Shown in pieces: positions 45,608 to 57,823 of a stretch of 64,000 nucleotides of DNA. Source of the DNA: Magicicada septendecula (lineage: Eukaryota; Arthropoda; Insecta; Hemiptera; Cicadidae); NCBI GenBank assembly GCA_034769895.1, contig CM068373.1, forward strand, positions 21,681,967 to 21,745,966, given 5' to 3'. Below the pieces are notes generated by a model that made no database searches, had not been told where the DNA came from, and was given only the letters and a program-made list of their open reading frames with translations. The position numbers were made by a program, and so were the translations under genes. The stretch's first letter is position 1, and the number at the start of each line of letters is the position of its first letter.

Positions 45608-48577
45608 TGTAACCCCTCTTTAAATTAGGCAGTAAAAAAAAAAATTATTTTTTTTGAAAATTTTTTTGAAATTTTTTTTTTTTTTTTTTGAAAAGAGGGG
45701 CCACAAGTTAATTAGAACTAGGCTAAAGCCTAGAGAAGCTAAAAATGCGCTGGATACAGTGAGACGGGACTTGCAATGAAAACTCATAAATTAAACAATT
45801 AATAAATCCCTTTTATTATTCTATCTCACTTGGTAAACAAATTAATAATAAAATAAATAAACACAACAGTCATAATCTATAATTCCCTTAAATTGTCAAT
45901 TAAAATAAAGTATACTCTCTCAACAAGGTCACCTGAAAATATTCATTAACACCTATAAAATAATTTGCTATCTCTCTTTACAAATGAATTGAAATTTAAA
46001 ACCATTACTATCCTTGAAATAAAGTTTCCGGTAAAATATTAATAATATATAAAATTTATTTTATATGTTCTCTTTAGAATGATCCATTGAACTTAATGGA
46101 GATAAATGGTATAGATTCCTTGATAATATTAATTATAATAATAAATTCTCAAACAAATTAAATAAATTTTAAAGGGTGACAATTCATATACTTGTTATTA
46201 AAGTTAATTAAAATAAATTACTTTCTTAAAGAAATAATCAGCAAAGATTAATTGAGATAGAATACTTGTTATAAAAAATGAAAAGGATATATACATAATT
46301 CCATGTTTCAACTTTCTTTTATAAAAACCCTATATCTAAACTCCCCACCAAAAATACACCTAAATGTACAATACATATAACCCCCCAAAATGCACACACA
46401 AATATACAAAACATCACAGGTTCCACAATACAAATGCACTATACAATACCATACAATACAATATATAAAGATCTCTTGCCACGCCCTTTTCTTACCCCCA
46501 TGATATTATTATTAATTCTTTTATAGATATCCCTGTTAGGATTACAATATTGACTTAGGTTCATTACTCATCATGTGTATTAGATTATGCTTAAGCACTT
46601 CAGTAGTCCCCAGGACATAATGAATTCCAAAAATTTGGCTAAGTGCCTAATACTGTTATACAATTCTGCCCCACTGGGCTCTATTAATGTGAGAAGTAAA
46701 AAATATTTGAAACAATGAACACCCCCCAGTTATCATAATTAATTAAAAGAATTTATATATACAGAAACATTGCTAAGTAGTGAAAATAGAAATATGGCAT
46801 GAATATTATAACCCTATGAAAAATACTTTTGGCCCAGAGACCGACATGTTAGTTGCCAGTTGATGCATAATTTAACCTGTCTCAACAACAAGTTCAATAC
46901 TGTATGAACATGCATCCATTCAGGATAAAACTTGTGAAAATGCACCTACCTACTCCAGAAATTTCTATACAATAAGAACCAAACTGAATTTAAAATTTAG
47001 AATATATATATATACACTACTAAATTTAACCCGATAAATTACCAATAGAATGAATGACTTAAAAGCTGTAAAGAAACACATATACTGAAATAAGAGGAAA
47101 TTATACGTTTGAATGTAGAACTGTCTAAGAAGACATGCCAGTCTCTGAGCTGACAATTTTACCAGAAATTTAATAAAATTTACAATTAATTTTACACCCA
47201 GTTCACACACTAAACTGTCTCGTTAATTGGGGATCCAATTAAATGTTTAAAAACTTGAAAGTGTTGTAGTTGATAGATAGAACTGGTTCACTGTGTATTA
47301 TTGAGTGCTGACTCTACGTGTACATAATATATTGGTTTTGTATCACCTGATTTTGTCCATGGGGGTTAAGGTGGCAATCTCGTGGTCTACATTATAGGTG
47401 TTGGTGTGGCTCCCTGGCTATTCCTCCGGTAGATGAAAAGGAGAGCATTATGGTGTTGCAAGTTCAGGCCATGTTGTAGGCGTTTTCTCGACTTGTTCGC
47501 TGGACCCTAATTACACAACATTATATATATCAGCCAGAGTACACCGCACACTGCCCCAGAGAAGTTCGCACACCCGCCAAAATACATATATAAACTTAAC
47601 ATAGCTTTAGAGCTACTTAAATGTAAAACTTGACAAAGTTATATGGCCAACATGCCCTATTTGAAAATATTTAGAACAGTAAATCTTCATAATAATAACT
47701 TCACCCAATGCGGGTTACCATGTTTGCAATTTGACAATTAATTATGGCCTTGCACAATTTCATAAACTTTATACATAGTGTGAATATTTAGTTACCACGT
47801 GGTTGAGAGGTTAATTCAGATTACATAGTTTTTACTATAGTAATTAATACGATTTGGTGATTATATTACTTTCAAAAGGTGCCTCAGTAAGTTTCCTGAT
47901 ATTCATAAAGTAGTTTTACTATCAATACTAGTAAACCTTGTATGCCATTTAAACCAAATTACGCATTGTGCAATAACCAAGGTACGTAATATGAATCTGG
48001 TTACATCCATGTTAGGTATATTTTAAACTTAGACTTCTGTACTTAATTTACTTGACTTTTAGTGCCGTAGTTCGGACACGTGAATTTAATATAGTTTTAT
48101 TGTGTTTCAAAAATACTACCTTGAAATTACCCATCGCACAATGCCACGCCCCTTTTAAAAATTATTAGAAATCCACTTACTTAGGCTTATTAAAAACAGT
48201 TTTCTTTAGTAAAATATTAAATACAATTAATATGAGAGTATAGGCGAGACTTACCGCAGTCGTGTACAGAATTAGCCTGACATGGTGTGAAGGCTTGAAG
48301 GTGTAAGAATCTTCATCTTACCGGAGAAGAACAAGCCAGCCATATTCGTTGGAAGTAGAAGCCAGACAGACTCAAACAGAAAAACTCCTGTCCAACTCGC
48401 TTGCCTACAGAGCTTGGCACTAGGTGCCAGCACGTTTCAGGCACTTAAGCTGAGAATTAGTCTTCTCTTCGCTACAAGAGCGCAGCAGCGATAAAAGCGC
48501 ATTAAATTAGTACTGCGTTTAACTTACCGGCGGGTATTTACTGGTTTTGCGCCGTCTCTCCACTAGAGTTCGGCACA
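45608..48577. mobile_element. Nested insertion A, 2970 bp, TG...CA ends, CAGC duplication
   Basis: Starts TGTAACCCCTCTTTAAATTA and ends GAGTTCGGCACA, flanked by CAGC (45604-45607 and 48578-48581). Removing it rejoins the Gag zinc-knuckle region in frame. The left end forms an inverted repeat (CCCCTCTTT at 45613 with AAAGAGGGG at 45693). TGCCACGCCC recurs at 46478 and 48141. No recognisable protein; the right 440 bp has several GGTAAG/CTTACC splice-like sites. LTR boundaries not found. Confidence 0.7.
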
Positions 48578-49710
48578 CAGCTAGCTATAAGATGACCTGA
48601 TCTAAGGCAATTGCTACAACATTTATGATTTGAAACAAATTGTCCCCGCTTAGCGGTGCTTAATATACGAAATTTATTACATATGTAAAGCGGGTGGTTG
48701 GATTTACAACACACGCATGAATAATGATTTGCCGCTGCGTGATAGCTTTTAAATGTAGTGCTGCCAGCAGTATTTCTTGAGTTACATTTCTCATATTTAT
48801 TGTTAGATCTTACATTAAGTTTGTTGAGTTGCTGTCCGGGTTCAATGGGCATTGTATTTTCTAACAGCTGTCTACGTAAGTTTAAAAAATGCGTGAAGTC
48901 TTGAAAGCTAGGTAGTTTGTCAGGGTCTATTGACTCCTTCCAAAGTTTGAAAGTAATAGGGTCGAGTTTAGTGGATAGTAACTGTATAGTGATAAATTCA
49001 AATGAATTCACTGACAGCTTCATTGCTGCCAGTGAATTAACGGAAGACGTTATTGTGTTAGTGAACTCTGCCAAACTTTGGACCGAGTCCTTTATTGTCG
49101 ACTTGACCTGAAGTAGGTTTTGCACATAGTATTTAGCTAGTATGAATGGATTGTTATACCTTTCGGACAGCAAACTCAACGCTATTGTATAATTTTCTTT
49201 ACAGATAGGTAATGACTTGATTAAATCTAACGGTTCACACTTCAAAGAAGAATGTAAATAATGTAATTTTTGCACTGGTGTTAAATCAGATCTTGAATGC
49301 ACTAAATCGGTAAAAATTGAGTAAAAATGTTGCCATTCCAATATGTTGCCTGAGAAGCAGGGCAAACTTATTGGTTTTAATTGCATGTGCGTCGATAATA
49401 CGGGAGGCACAGTCTGAGTATTAAATGTGTCAAGTAATTGCAAAATGTTTGCTTCAGTTGAATATAACATTTCTTCGAACTCAACTCGGTCTGCTTGAGC
49501 AACGCTCGTGTCCTTACTAATGAGTTCTATTTCAGACTGCACCTCGTCGTATTTCGAGGCCAAGCCTTTGAGACTGTCCAGCCTTACAGTTAGAAAATAT
49601 TTTGTATTTAAAGTTACATCAAACGAATTTACAGCAGATTGTATCCGCACTATTGCGGACTTTAAGCCGCCTCTCTTTTTGGTCAGCACTTTGAGGCTTT
49701 CTTCAGACAT
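48578..49710 (-). CDS. gag: BEL/Pao Gag, 3' end cut by insertion A
   Basis: The open frame spans 48538-49842, but MSEESLKVLTKKRGG at 49710 is the better start, as the 44 residues before it lack Gag features. Middle: LKPISLPCFSGNILEWQHFY and IFTDLVH with KLHYLHSSLKCEPLDLIKSL, the DUF1759 capsid-like region of BEL Gag. C-terminal: CVCCKSNHPLYIC and CCSNCLRSGHLIASC zinc knuckles. The last 13 codons of the open frame are read from insertion A. Gag would package element RNA. Confidence 0.88.
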
Positions 49711-49998
49711 TGTACGCACCTTAATACACTGTTGTTGATGATACCTTGTTGGCGATGTCCTGCAGCGTCGGCTCCTTGGTGAAGATGGCAAACAGCTAGT
49801 AGAGATGACCGCCTTGTATAAACCACTGTAGCTAGCAGGCACTTGCTAAGATGTTGTCAGAAGGCTGCAAGATGACGAGCGAAATGCCGATGAAAATCAC
49901 GCCACGGTCGTATCAGCTGACGTGCTAATTCGCCCGTGATGGCCAGAAATAGTGGTAGAAAATATTAGATGGAAAATCCGGCCCGGAGGACCAAAAAA

Positions 49999-50461
49999 TG
50001 TTGAATATCAGGCCCAAGTGGGCTAAAATGTTTGTGAAGTGAGTAATCCTGTCGGCGTGTACCAACAACGTTTGTAAAAAATTGGCAGTAATGCATGCAT
50101 TGGTTCAGTGAGAATGAAAAATGATAAAATGTGGACTGTATTGAATTGATTTTAATGCATTTTCTCAAGTTACATTACATGTTTTAATTTATTGAAATCA
50201 GGTTGGCTAATAATGCATTTTGCCAAAAAGTATTAAAGAATTTGAATTAAATTGATAGCGGGCCTAGTTGGCCATAAGTAAGAATATGCCGGCCTAAAGC
50301 CTACATTAAATGTCGACAAGAAAATATGACAGTAAAAAGGTCGCGAACCGACCGCCGCAAGCGACTGACACACACTGTACAAAGTTCTAACACGCAAAAA
50401 TGGATCAAAGCAGTAAGCAGATTAGCCAGCCTAGAAAGCGAAATTATCGCGCTACCGTACA
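49999..50461 (-). repeat. BEL/Pao 5' LTR
   Basis: 463 bp partner of 36392-36855, TG...CA ends. The AGATTAGCCAGCCTAGAAAG end is followed directly by the GGTGG duplication. Confidence 0.92.
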
Positions 50462-50466
50462 GGTGG

Positions 50467-50720
50467 TATTAGATTTTTTTTCTATTTGCATCGGCCATCT
50501 GTGGACAATTTCAATTCTTTATTCCTTGTTCTTTTATTTTTATTCGATAGTATTTCATCTTTTCACTATGTCTCTACTTCCTCTCTTCAGTTACATTCAA
50601 TTAGATGTTTTATTTATTTATGAAATTTATAATTTCGGTCTAGTATTTTATGAAAATAGTGGCTGTTGTTTTGAGTAATACTAGTAAAAATTGGCGTTGT
50701 GTTTATAATACATGTAATAT
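50467..50720 (-). pseudogene. LINE 3' fragment, family of 63.4-64.0 kb
   Basis: ATCGGCCATCTGTGGACAAT then TTCAATTCTTTATTCCTTGT and TTTCATCTTTTCACTATGTC parallels 63560-63660 base by base with scattered changes. It is the DNA into which, or next to which, the BEL element integrated. No intact frame. Confidence 0.55.
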
Positions 50721-51354
50721 ACGCCTACTTTGAAAATTAGTGGTTCACTGGTTTGATTACTATGACTGTGACTCTATTCCTTAATACCAGTAAATTTCGT
50801 TTGCACGACTGAAGACCGTTATCCGATAAACGTGCACCCAACCTTCTACGAATAATTTTTATAAAACCGTGAATCATACACATTATCAAAAGTTGCAAAT
50901 ATATAAGTAAATTATAAAAATTACTTATATTGAACACAGGCACAAATTCAATATATACAGAAAACCGACTACAACTGACACACTAATATACAACTCCTCC
51001 AATCACCCAATACAACACAAACTATTCACAACTATGCCTTCATAACTATGATACATAGAATTAACAACATCCCACTAGATGAAAAAGACTACAAAGACGA
51101 ACTAAATACGATAAAATATCTAGCAGAATCCAACGGATAAAACAGAACAATAGTCAATAAACTCCTACAAAAAACACCAAACTAACAACAAAGACAGAAA
51201 ACAACAAATTCATAACACTAACGTACTTCAACAACCAAACTGAAAAAATAGCCCATAAATTCAAAAAAGCAGTATACAGAATCGCATACAAAACTACTAA
51301 CAAACAGAACATACACACTATCAAAACACACACACAAAGCACAAAACAAATTCG

Positions 51355-51773
51355 ATCTACCTGGTGTTTACAAAGTAAATTGCTCAGATTGCAACAAATT
51401 CTACATAGGCCAGACAGGACGTAGCTTCAAACAAAGATGCATTGAACACATTAAAGCACTACATTCCACTACAGAATCCACCTTTGCAAACCACCTCATT
51501 GAAGGAAACCACACGTCCAAAAACATCGACAATAACATGGACCTTCTACACGTACACACAAAAGGCCGAAATCTAGACACTCTAGAACAATTGAAGATAT
51601 ACAAACATACAAAAACGCATAAAAACGACACCCTGAACGAACAGACACGATTCAAATCACACGCATTATTCGAACATATCACACTCCACACACACACACA
51701 CAACATCGATCTTCCAAAAGTCGATACAGTCGCCATCAACAAGACGGACAGTGCGCGTAACGGCAGCTTCTGA
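51355..51773 (+). pseudogene. PLE GIY-YIG endonuclease domain
   Basis: GVYKVNCSDCNKFYIGQTGR then SFKQRCIEHIKAL holds the GIY and YIG strands and the following arginine and histidine; STFANHLIEGNHTSKNID supplies the later helix and the conserved H; LDTLEQLKIYKHTKTHKN and NEQTRFKSHALFEHI complete the domain. About 135 codons are open, but upstream RT is broken by stops. Confidence 0.8.
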
Positions 51774-51807
51774 AGAAGCTTTTTAAACGCGAAAACCGGT
51801 TAAGGCT
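51765..51807 (+). ncRNA. Hammerhead-like motif with self-complementary stem III
   Basis: Helix I AGCTT pairs with AGGCT (one G-U). CTGAAGA, extra A, a weak stem II (GC...GC), GAAA, then ACCGGT-U-A, in which AACCGGTT is self-complementary and could pair between two molecules. Confidence 0.5.
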
Positions 51808-51830
51808 ATAAGGTAAAACTTTTACTTTTT

Positions 51831-53574
51831 ACATATAAAAAACTTTGTGTTCCGTGTCGGTAGTAAATTAATTATATTTATAAAAATTAATTAAATATTT
51901 ATAAAAATTTAATGTTTTTTTTTCCTTTAATGGGTGTTTTATATTTACCTAAATTAATGTTACGGGTTTAGTGTACGTATCTTAGTGGAATATGTGGGTG
52001 ATTCTACTGAAAGCGGGATTTTCTTGTAACTCATAAATTTTATAAATATAGTACCATTATTTTAGTTTTAATTGGTATTATTTTTTTTTGTTTATACTTT
52101 ATTTTGATTCACATGCAGTAGAGAACCAAAATTAAAATTTGATTTTGTACTTTTTTTTACTATTACTACTGGCAAACTCACGACCGTCACGTGTAACCCT
52201 GGTCATGTATCTTGTATGATTTGTTGTTTCACTAAAATTAATAACAGTTTTGTCATGAAATTGCTTACAGTACACTAAAACGTCCTAAACAATGTTTTCT
52301 TATTTTCAGGTAATTACCATTTTTCGTTATTTTATTAAGTATCCTCGATAACTTGTCGTAACCAAAGTGTGGCTCACGACCGTCACACAGTACAATAAGA
52401 ACTTCCATCATTCGTCAGTAGGTATCAGCACTCACGGACTACTCTGACTGCCATCATTGTTTAGTGTAGCTAGTGGACTGCTTGAGGTCGTATTCATACG
52501 ACCCAGTAGACATCTCCAATGAGCACTTCTGAAAATGGTTTTATATTGCAGGCTGAGGAAACGTAACACACGGAGTATGATTGGAAATGTGCTTTACTTT
52601 TACTCATAAGCTACGCCAAGCAAAATGCAGATCATAACGTACGTAGCTTTTTTCCTCTGTCTGTAACTGCATATGAACTTTCACGTTTGTATACTGCAGT
52701 ATATCCTCCCACGCATGACCACATACGAAATATGTAAGATCAGACTCTACTCTGAACTGTGGTCCCTCAACTACTGCACTCGTTTTCTAAAATAAGAGAT
52801 TTTTTACTATATTTTATTATAATTCGTTTTTATCTTGAAGTTTAGAATTTAAATGTTTCGGTGACAATTTTTGTGCCTGCAGTTAGGAACGTGTAATCAC
52901 GTTTGACCATGACGTGGATCTGAATTGTCAATACAGAGTGTTAATGGAAATGGTGGCAATACCGATTCTCAGTACCACGAAACAGTGGGAATACTTTCAG
53001 GATACGCCCGTCACTTGGCAAAAAGTTAAAAGGCTATCTAAACACAGATCTGTTAACGCTTTGTTTTCGAGTTATAATCTTTAAAATATATAGAAAAAAT
53101 TTCAAATTAAAAGCGCGAATTGGAATATAAGTTGTAACGGGTATACTAATTTATGACAAAATTGGTTATTTTAATTTTAAAGTAACGGGAATTTAGAGAA
53201 AAGAATACGAAACCTGGTATTTAATTTCTCAAAACAATTTTTTTTCCTAAAGTTTAGTATTGAATAACTGTAAAAATTGACGATATATAACAGAATTCAC
53301 TCGTAAAAAATAACAAAATTATTTTTCCATTGTATTTTCTTAAATAAATTGAACGGAACAAGCTTACGTCAGAAAAAATTAATTTTTATTTGAAAACGTA
53401 CAATTTTTTTAATTATACGTATGAACTATGCAATACATAGAAAATGTATCCAAACAGATTTTGCAAAAAAAGTACACGAGAAACAAAATTAATAGCTCAA
53501 AATAAATAAAATAAATAATTTTTTCAAAAAATACGCTCTTACGTTAAAATTTAGGCTAAATCCCTTCGAGAGCG
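51831..53574. other. Unassigned stretch
   Basis: No coding signal. CTCACGACCGTCAC occurs at 52179-52192 and again at 52373-52386; nothing else noted. Confidence 0.4.
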
Positions 53575-54060
53575 TGATCTGTAAAACCTGTATTGGCTGT
53601 ATTAGTTAAAATCGTTTTCTTATGTTTAGAAATGCGATGTTTCAGAGTACGGCCACATTGTCCGATATAAATAACATCACATTCTGCACAGTGTACTTTA
53701 TAAACGCCATTTTTCTCTAGTATGTTTGATTTTTCTTTATTTTTTTAATCTTAATGAAAAAAGCATTTCGTTTATTTACTGATACCATGTTAAGACAATG
53801 CTTTTTTAACCTAATATTAATCATTTCTGTTATAAACGGAATGTAATTTGTTGTTACCATTATCCGACTCTATGAAATAAAATTCTTTTAAAACAATTTT
53901 CTTCTGTGTTTTTTTAAATTAAAGTCTATTATGTTTTTGTCATAACCGTTAATTTCTGCTAGAGTTTTTATAATATCAACTTTTTTATTAAAATTGTCTT
54001 TGGTTAAAGGAATTATGATATATAAAGGAAATACTTTAGTTTTTGTAAACATTTGGTACT
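53575..54060 (-). pseudogene. PLE endonuclease remnant, family of the 20.5-kb element
   Basis: Minus strand parallels 22030-22440: FNKKVDIIKTLAEINGYDK, then GVYKVHCAECDVIYIGQCGR and TLKHRISKHKK with the GIY-YIG strands, ending near the FADYC position. Frameshifts occur at the oligo-A/T tracts (about 53740 and 53920). The RT palm is missing. Confidence 0.75.
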
Positions 54061-54124
54061 TTATTTTATATTTATAAATATATTAAAACCGGTGTTTCTA
54101 TAATTTTCCGGTATTTTCTATATA

Positions 54125-54245
54125 AAACTTTTTTAATTAATTAAGAACGTTGTGTTAGTCGTTATAATCACAAACAGAATTATCACTGTTGGACACCACT
54201 ATAGAAAAATGATTCCGATTAGCTTATCGTCAGTTCAGAAATAAC
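54125..54245 (-). repeat. Single PLE end of the 14.5/59.6-kb family
   Basis: TAAGAACGTTGTGTTAGTCG then TTATAATCACAAACAGAATT and ATCACTGTTGGACACCACTA mirror 59677-59740. The hammerhead region is cut after CCGATTAGCTTATCGTCAG. Confidence 0.75.
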
Positions 54246-54594
54246 CTTTCTTAATCTTGATTAAAAAAATAAAACTTTTTTAATCTTTATTATAAGTGCA
54301 CACATTATTTGCGTATTACATGTTTTAATTTAAAATATGTAAAAATATTACGTAAATTAACAAACTTTAAAATGTTTTAATACTTAAGAGTTCTAGGTTA
54401 AATCTGAACGTTCTCACCTGCATTCGTTGCTAATAATAATACGGAATAAGTATCTAGGTTACATCATGACATCTTGGAAATTGAAGTTGTAGGTAGTTGT
54501 GTAAATATTAATCGACAAGCAACTGCAACAGTTCAATTAGCAGATCTATACTAATCCTCTGTCTATGCTAAGCGTTATGGTTGATTCTATTATC
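54246..54594. other. Unassigned stretch
   Basis: No feature I can support. Confidence 0.4.
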
Positions 54595-55180
54595 ACATCA
54601 ATTTCGTGCACTGATTCAGATATCAGGGATGCGAGTCATGTGTTCACATCATCTCCTTCTGTAGTATTAAATCTTTTGGTGCGATGATACAATGTTTAAA
54701 TCGCATCTAATACCCTCGTCCCTTCTCCGATCCGAGCGATAACAACTTTGCGTCCCTCTTAGAAATTTTATTACGGCTGCCTGAATCCTCTGCACGTCCC
54801 TTTTACCAAGAGTTCATGTCTCACTAGCATACAGGAATGTGGGGACAGCCACAATTTTATAAAATTTAATTCGGGTATCCTTCCGTGTTTTATTTTTCAG
54901 GTACCTATGTACCGTTCCACAGGTGCATCTAAACGTTGTTAGCTTACTATCCCAATCAATGTCAGTTCCATATGAGATATTACAACCCAGATAATTAAAA
55001 TGACTAACCTGATCCAAAATCTGATTATTCACGACTATCTTAGTTCTTACAGTTATATACTTGTACTTGCCCTTAAATTCCATTGTAGTAGATTTTGTAT
55101 CAGAGACCTGTAGCCCATACGATGCTACTGAACGTAAATATCGTCCGATGTAACTGGTCTTCTGTTTTCTGGTGTTTTTG
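54595..55180 (-). pseudogene. LINE RT thumb and tail
   Basis: KTEDQLHRTIFTFSSIV, then a shift to MEFKGKYKYITVRTKIVVNN and ILDQVSHFNYLGCNISYGTD, TRIKFYKIVAVPTFLYASET, then RIQAAVIKFLRG in a further frame and a WCEH-like end. The YLG thumb and YASET boxes are diagnostic for LINE C-termini. Closest to 17573-18420 and 24150-24355. Confidence 0.75.
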
Positions 55181-56404
55181 TTTTTTTATTACATGAAAAC
55201 TAAATGCATCTGAGCTTAATGACAATGTATCCGGGTATGCGATTGCGTCTGCAGTTGATGTAAGTATCCCATCTAAGTTACCCCAAGCTGCAACAAGTGA
55301 ATGGCGATGTGGTAAAGCTGTTGTACTTACTTCAACACTACATAAAGAGGGAGTGGAATCTTCTAACGACAATGATTTTAAGCGCGTTTAAAGGCGAGTA
55401 GTCCAGAAATAGTGTCTTGCAAAATAAAATCAGCATTCAACAGCAGTTATTACATGTTTACTTTTGCAACTAACTGTACATCAACAGGAAACGGGAAAGA
55501 AATGATAATCTCTAAATTAAGTAGTTTTAAAGTAATCTAGCGCTATAAAAAATATGGTTTTATTTCCTTATCGACATTAGTACAACAAATTATTACTGGA
55601 TAAGATGGTCGTGACACGTAGAGAGATTAATTAGCAAAATAGCAAAATTAATTAATTAATTGGAGAATATTTCCGTCATATTGGTTCTACAAATTTTACA
55701 GTTCAAATTCGGCTATATCTAATTCGGTTGGACTGCATAAAGTCGGTTATTAGCCTTTGAGTTTATACAATCTGCAAGTTACAACTTTGACACTCCTAAG
55801 CTATGTAGAATATTTAGTTTTGTAGAACTGAAAAGCTTTCGCATATATTAATTGTTTTACGATGACAATAGCCTGTCTCACAAAATTTACAGTGAGTATT
55901 TTATTTGTACCGTCTTCACTTCCTTCTAGTTTTTAAGGATTATGATTAAATACACGAGCGCGCGAGCACACACACACACGCAAACATATGATGATCTTAT
56001 AAAGTATAAGTAGCCGATTGTGTGCGTGTGCGTGTGTGTGTGTCTGCCTATCTATCTGTCTGTCGCTACGGATGTTATTTTTTCCCTTATATTCCCAGCT
56101 AATCCATAAAAAATACATCAACCCATTAATCTATTATCTGAACAAACAATTGAAACAAGTTTATTTTTTATACTTAATTGTTTAAACGCTTGAGTTTATT
56201 TAGTCATAAATGTATATACGTATTGTAGGTTTATTTTGTGCCAATAAAAACACTACAGTGACACATCTGTAGGCCTGTGCCTACCTACATTTTGATTTTG
56301 TAACTCACATTAGAAATACACAAAATGTACATTATTGTGTACTGTGCAAGTATATGCATTGAGAGAACTATATTATACTTTTTTTAAAATAAGCACAATT
56401 TAGT
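55181..56404. other. Unassigned stretch with CA/GT simple repeats
   Basis: (CA)n at 55965-55980 and GT-rich at 56020-56044. No gene. Confidence 0.5.
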
Positions 56405-56407
56405 GGT

Positions 56408-56580
56408 TAAGTCTAATTTTTACTAAACTTGTGTTGCAACCACTAACACGCAATTATACTTTCCATAAGCGTTTTCAAGGCTCTCGGCTCATCTTCAGAT
56501 AAATCACAACACAACTTGATGAAAAGAAATGTTGTGTTCCATCTGAAGATGAGCCGAAAGTTTAGTAAAAATTAGACTTG
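56408..56580. repeat. Inverted PLE-end pair with partial hammerhead
   Basis: AGTCTAATTTTTACTAAACT near 56410 is inverted at 56558-56577; TCGGCTCATCTTCAGA near 56492 is inverted at 56540-56556. CTGAAGA followed by TGAGCCGAAAG retains the core boxes but stem II is collapsed. Confidence 0.7.
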
Positions 56581-57685
56581 TTTATATCTATGCCTTATTA
56601 ACTTACTTACTGAAAGATTGTAAGGTTTAAGAGTTGATCTAATAGGTAGGCTCAATTTGATCTAAGATTTGAGCTTAGAGGCAGAGGAACGAAAATATAT
56701 TGTACATGTTCATACCACATATACCGTCTAAAAATCAAATGCTTCAATTTACTGTAATTGAATTAGAGTTGACAAAGAATGGGAGTTGCTTTTCTATTTC
56801 AGTAACACAAGAGGCACGTTTGTCCAAAGTAGGCCTACGCAGTCCCAAAGTCCCCGAAGCGGAGATTGAACAGCAAAATTGCTGAGCCGAAAGATGGTGA
56901 AGATAAAATGTCGCCAGTTACTGTGGCTAAATAAAATGATTGTACCTTGGGGACTCGGGTTGTGTACAACAAATACGAAGGATGAAAACTTCATGCGGCC
57001 TATACTAAACTCGAGTAAGCGTGGGTTTATACAACATGTATCATGTGACATTAGGTATATATACCCAAATACATTATTCACAATAATGTTTCCTGTATAC
57101 GTAACTTAAAATTTATTTCAGCAATTATATAATATTGTGATATTGTTCAATACAGTTTCTTCTGCAAGTAGTGTATTGTGTTTATGTCGTTTCAATACTT
57201 TACGCAAGTTTTACTCGAAAAAATCAGCATCATCAGAGTTTTGTAAGTAAATCAATAACAATCGAAATAATTCTATGTTAATATAGAAACTAACGAATTA
57301 TTAATCGAACCATTTAATAACTAAATCATGATAATGAATAATAATTACTAACCCAATAACGAACAATAATAAAACCCGAACACTGATAAAACTGTTTTGT
57401 TTATTATAGCCCGTGTGTACTGTAACTTTCTATTTACCAACGCCCGTGTGCAAGTATTGTCGTGTCGTACAATATGTTATGTGAAAATGTAAGTTTATCG
57501 TTCAAGACATACGATTATGTCGTATCAGTGATATATAAACAGTGAATCAGTTGATTGATAATGTCCACGCGAGAAACATAAAATTTCATGTTCGCGTATG
57601 TGAATTTCCGCTGTCGTAAAAGTGCACTTTTACTGTAATGATTTTAGTATTTTAATTTTTTAACGATCTCTAATGAGTGATCAAG
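56581..57685. other. Unassigned stretch
   Basis: No coding signal I can support. Confidence 0.4.
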
Positions 57686-57726
57686 TTTTCTGAAGATGGC
57701 AATTCGTTGCCGAAACGCGTCATAAA
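57686..57726 (+). ncRNA. Hammerhead ribozyme with full consensus core
   Basis: CTGAAGA (57690-57696), extra T, stem II GGCAA-TTCG-TTGCC, GAAA (57712-57715), stem III C-GC-G, then U-C (57720-57721). Helix I is weak (TTTT against ATAAA). No PLE ORF is visible nearby, so this is an isolated end. Confidence 0.65.
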
Positions 57727-57774
57727 GGACAAGAAAAACGAAGTCGCACGACGGATATCTGGTAAATACGTCTA

Positions 57775-57780
57775 CATATA

Positions 57781-57819
<39 letters not shown>
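57775..57819. repeat. (TA)n microsatellite
   Basis: Nearly pure TA run of 45 bp. Confidence 0.95.

Positions 57820-57823
<4 letters not shown>

Larger units (their letters stand above)
36387..50466 (-). mobile_element. BEL/Pao LTR retrotransposon with two nested insertions
   Basis: GGTGG at 36387-36391 and 50462-50466 flanks the LTRs. Minus-strand order: 5' LTR 49999-50461, a primer-binding-like TGGTCCTCCGGGCC a few bases inside (about 49980-49994), gag 48578-49710, insertion A, gag end and protease 45070-45604, insertion B, pol 38091-41534, a 1.2-kb non-coding segment, 3' LTR 36392-36855. Without insertions it would be about 7.6 kb, normal for BEL/Pao. Confidence 0.92.
50930..51830 (+). mobile_element. 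PLE fragment: RT C-terminus, endonuclease, hammerhead end
   Basis: HKFNIYRKPTTTDTLIYNSS (RT C-terminal) at 50941, stops, MIHRINNIPLDEKDYKDELN, then from about 51360 an open endonuclease frame, and a hammerhead-like motif at 51765-51807. Same layout and similar RT sequence to the 27-28 kb PLE. Confidence 0.8.
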
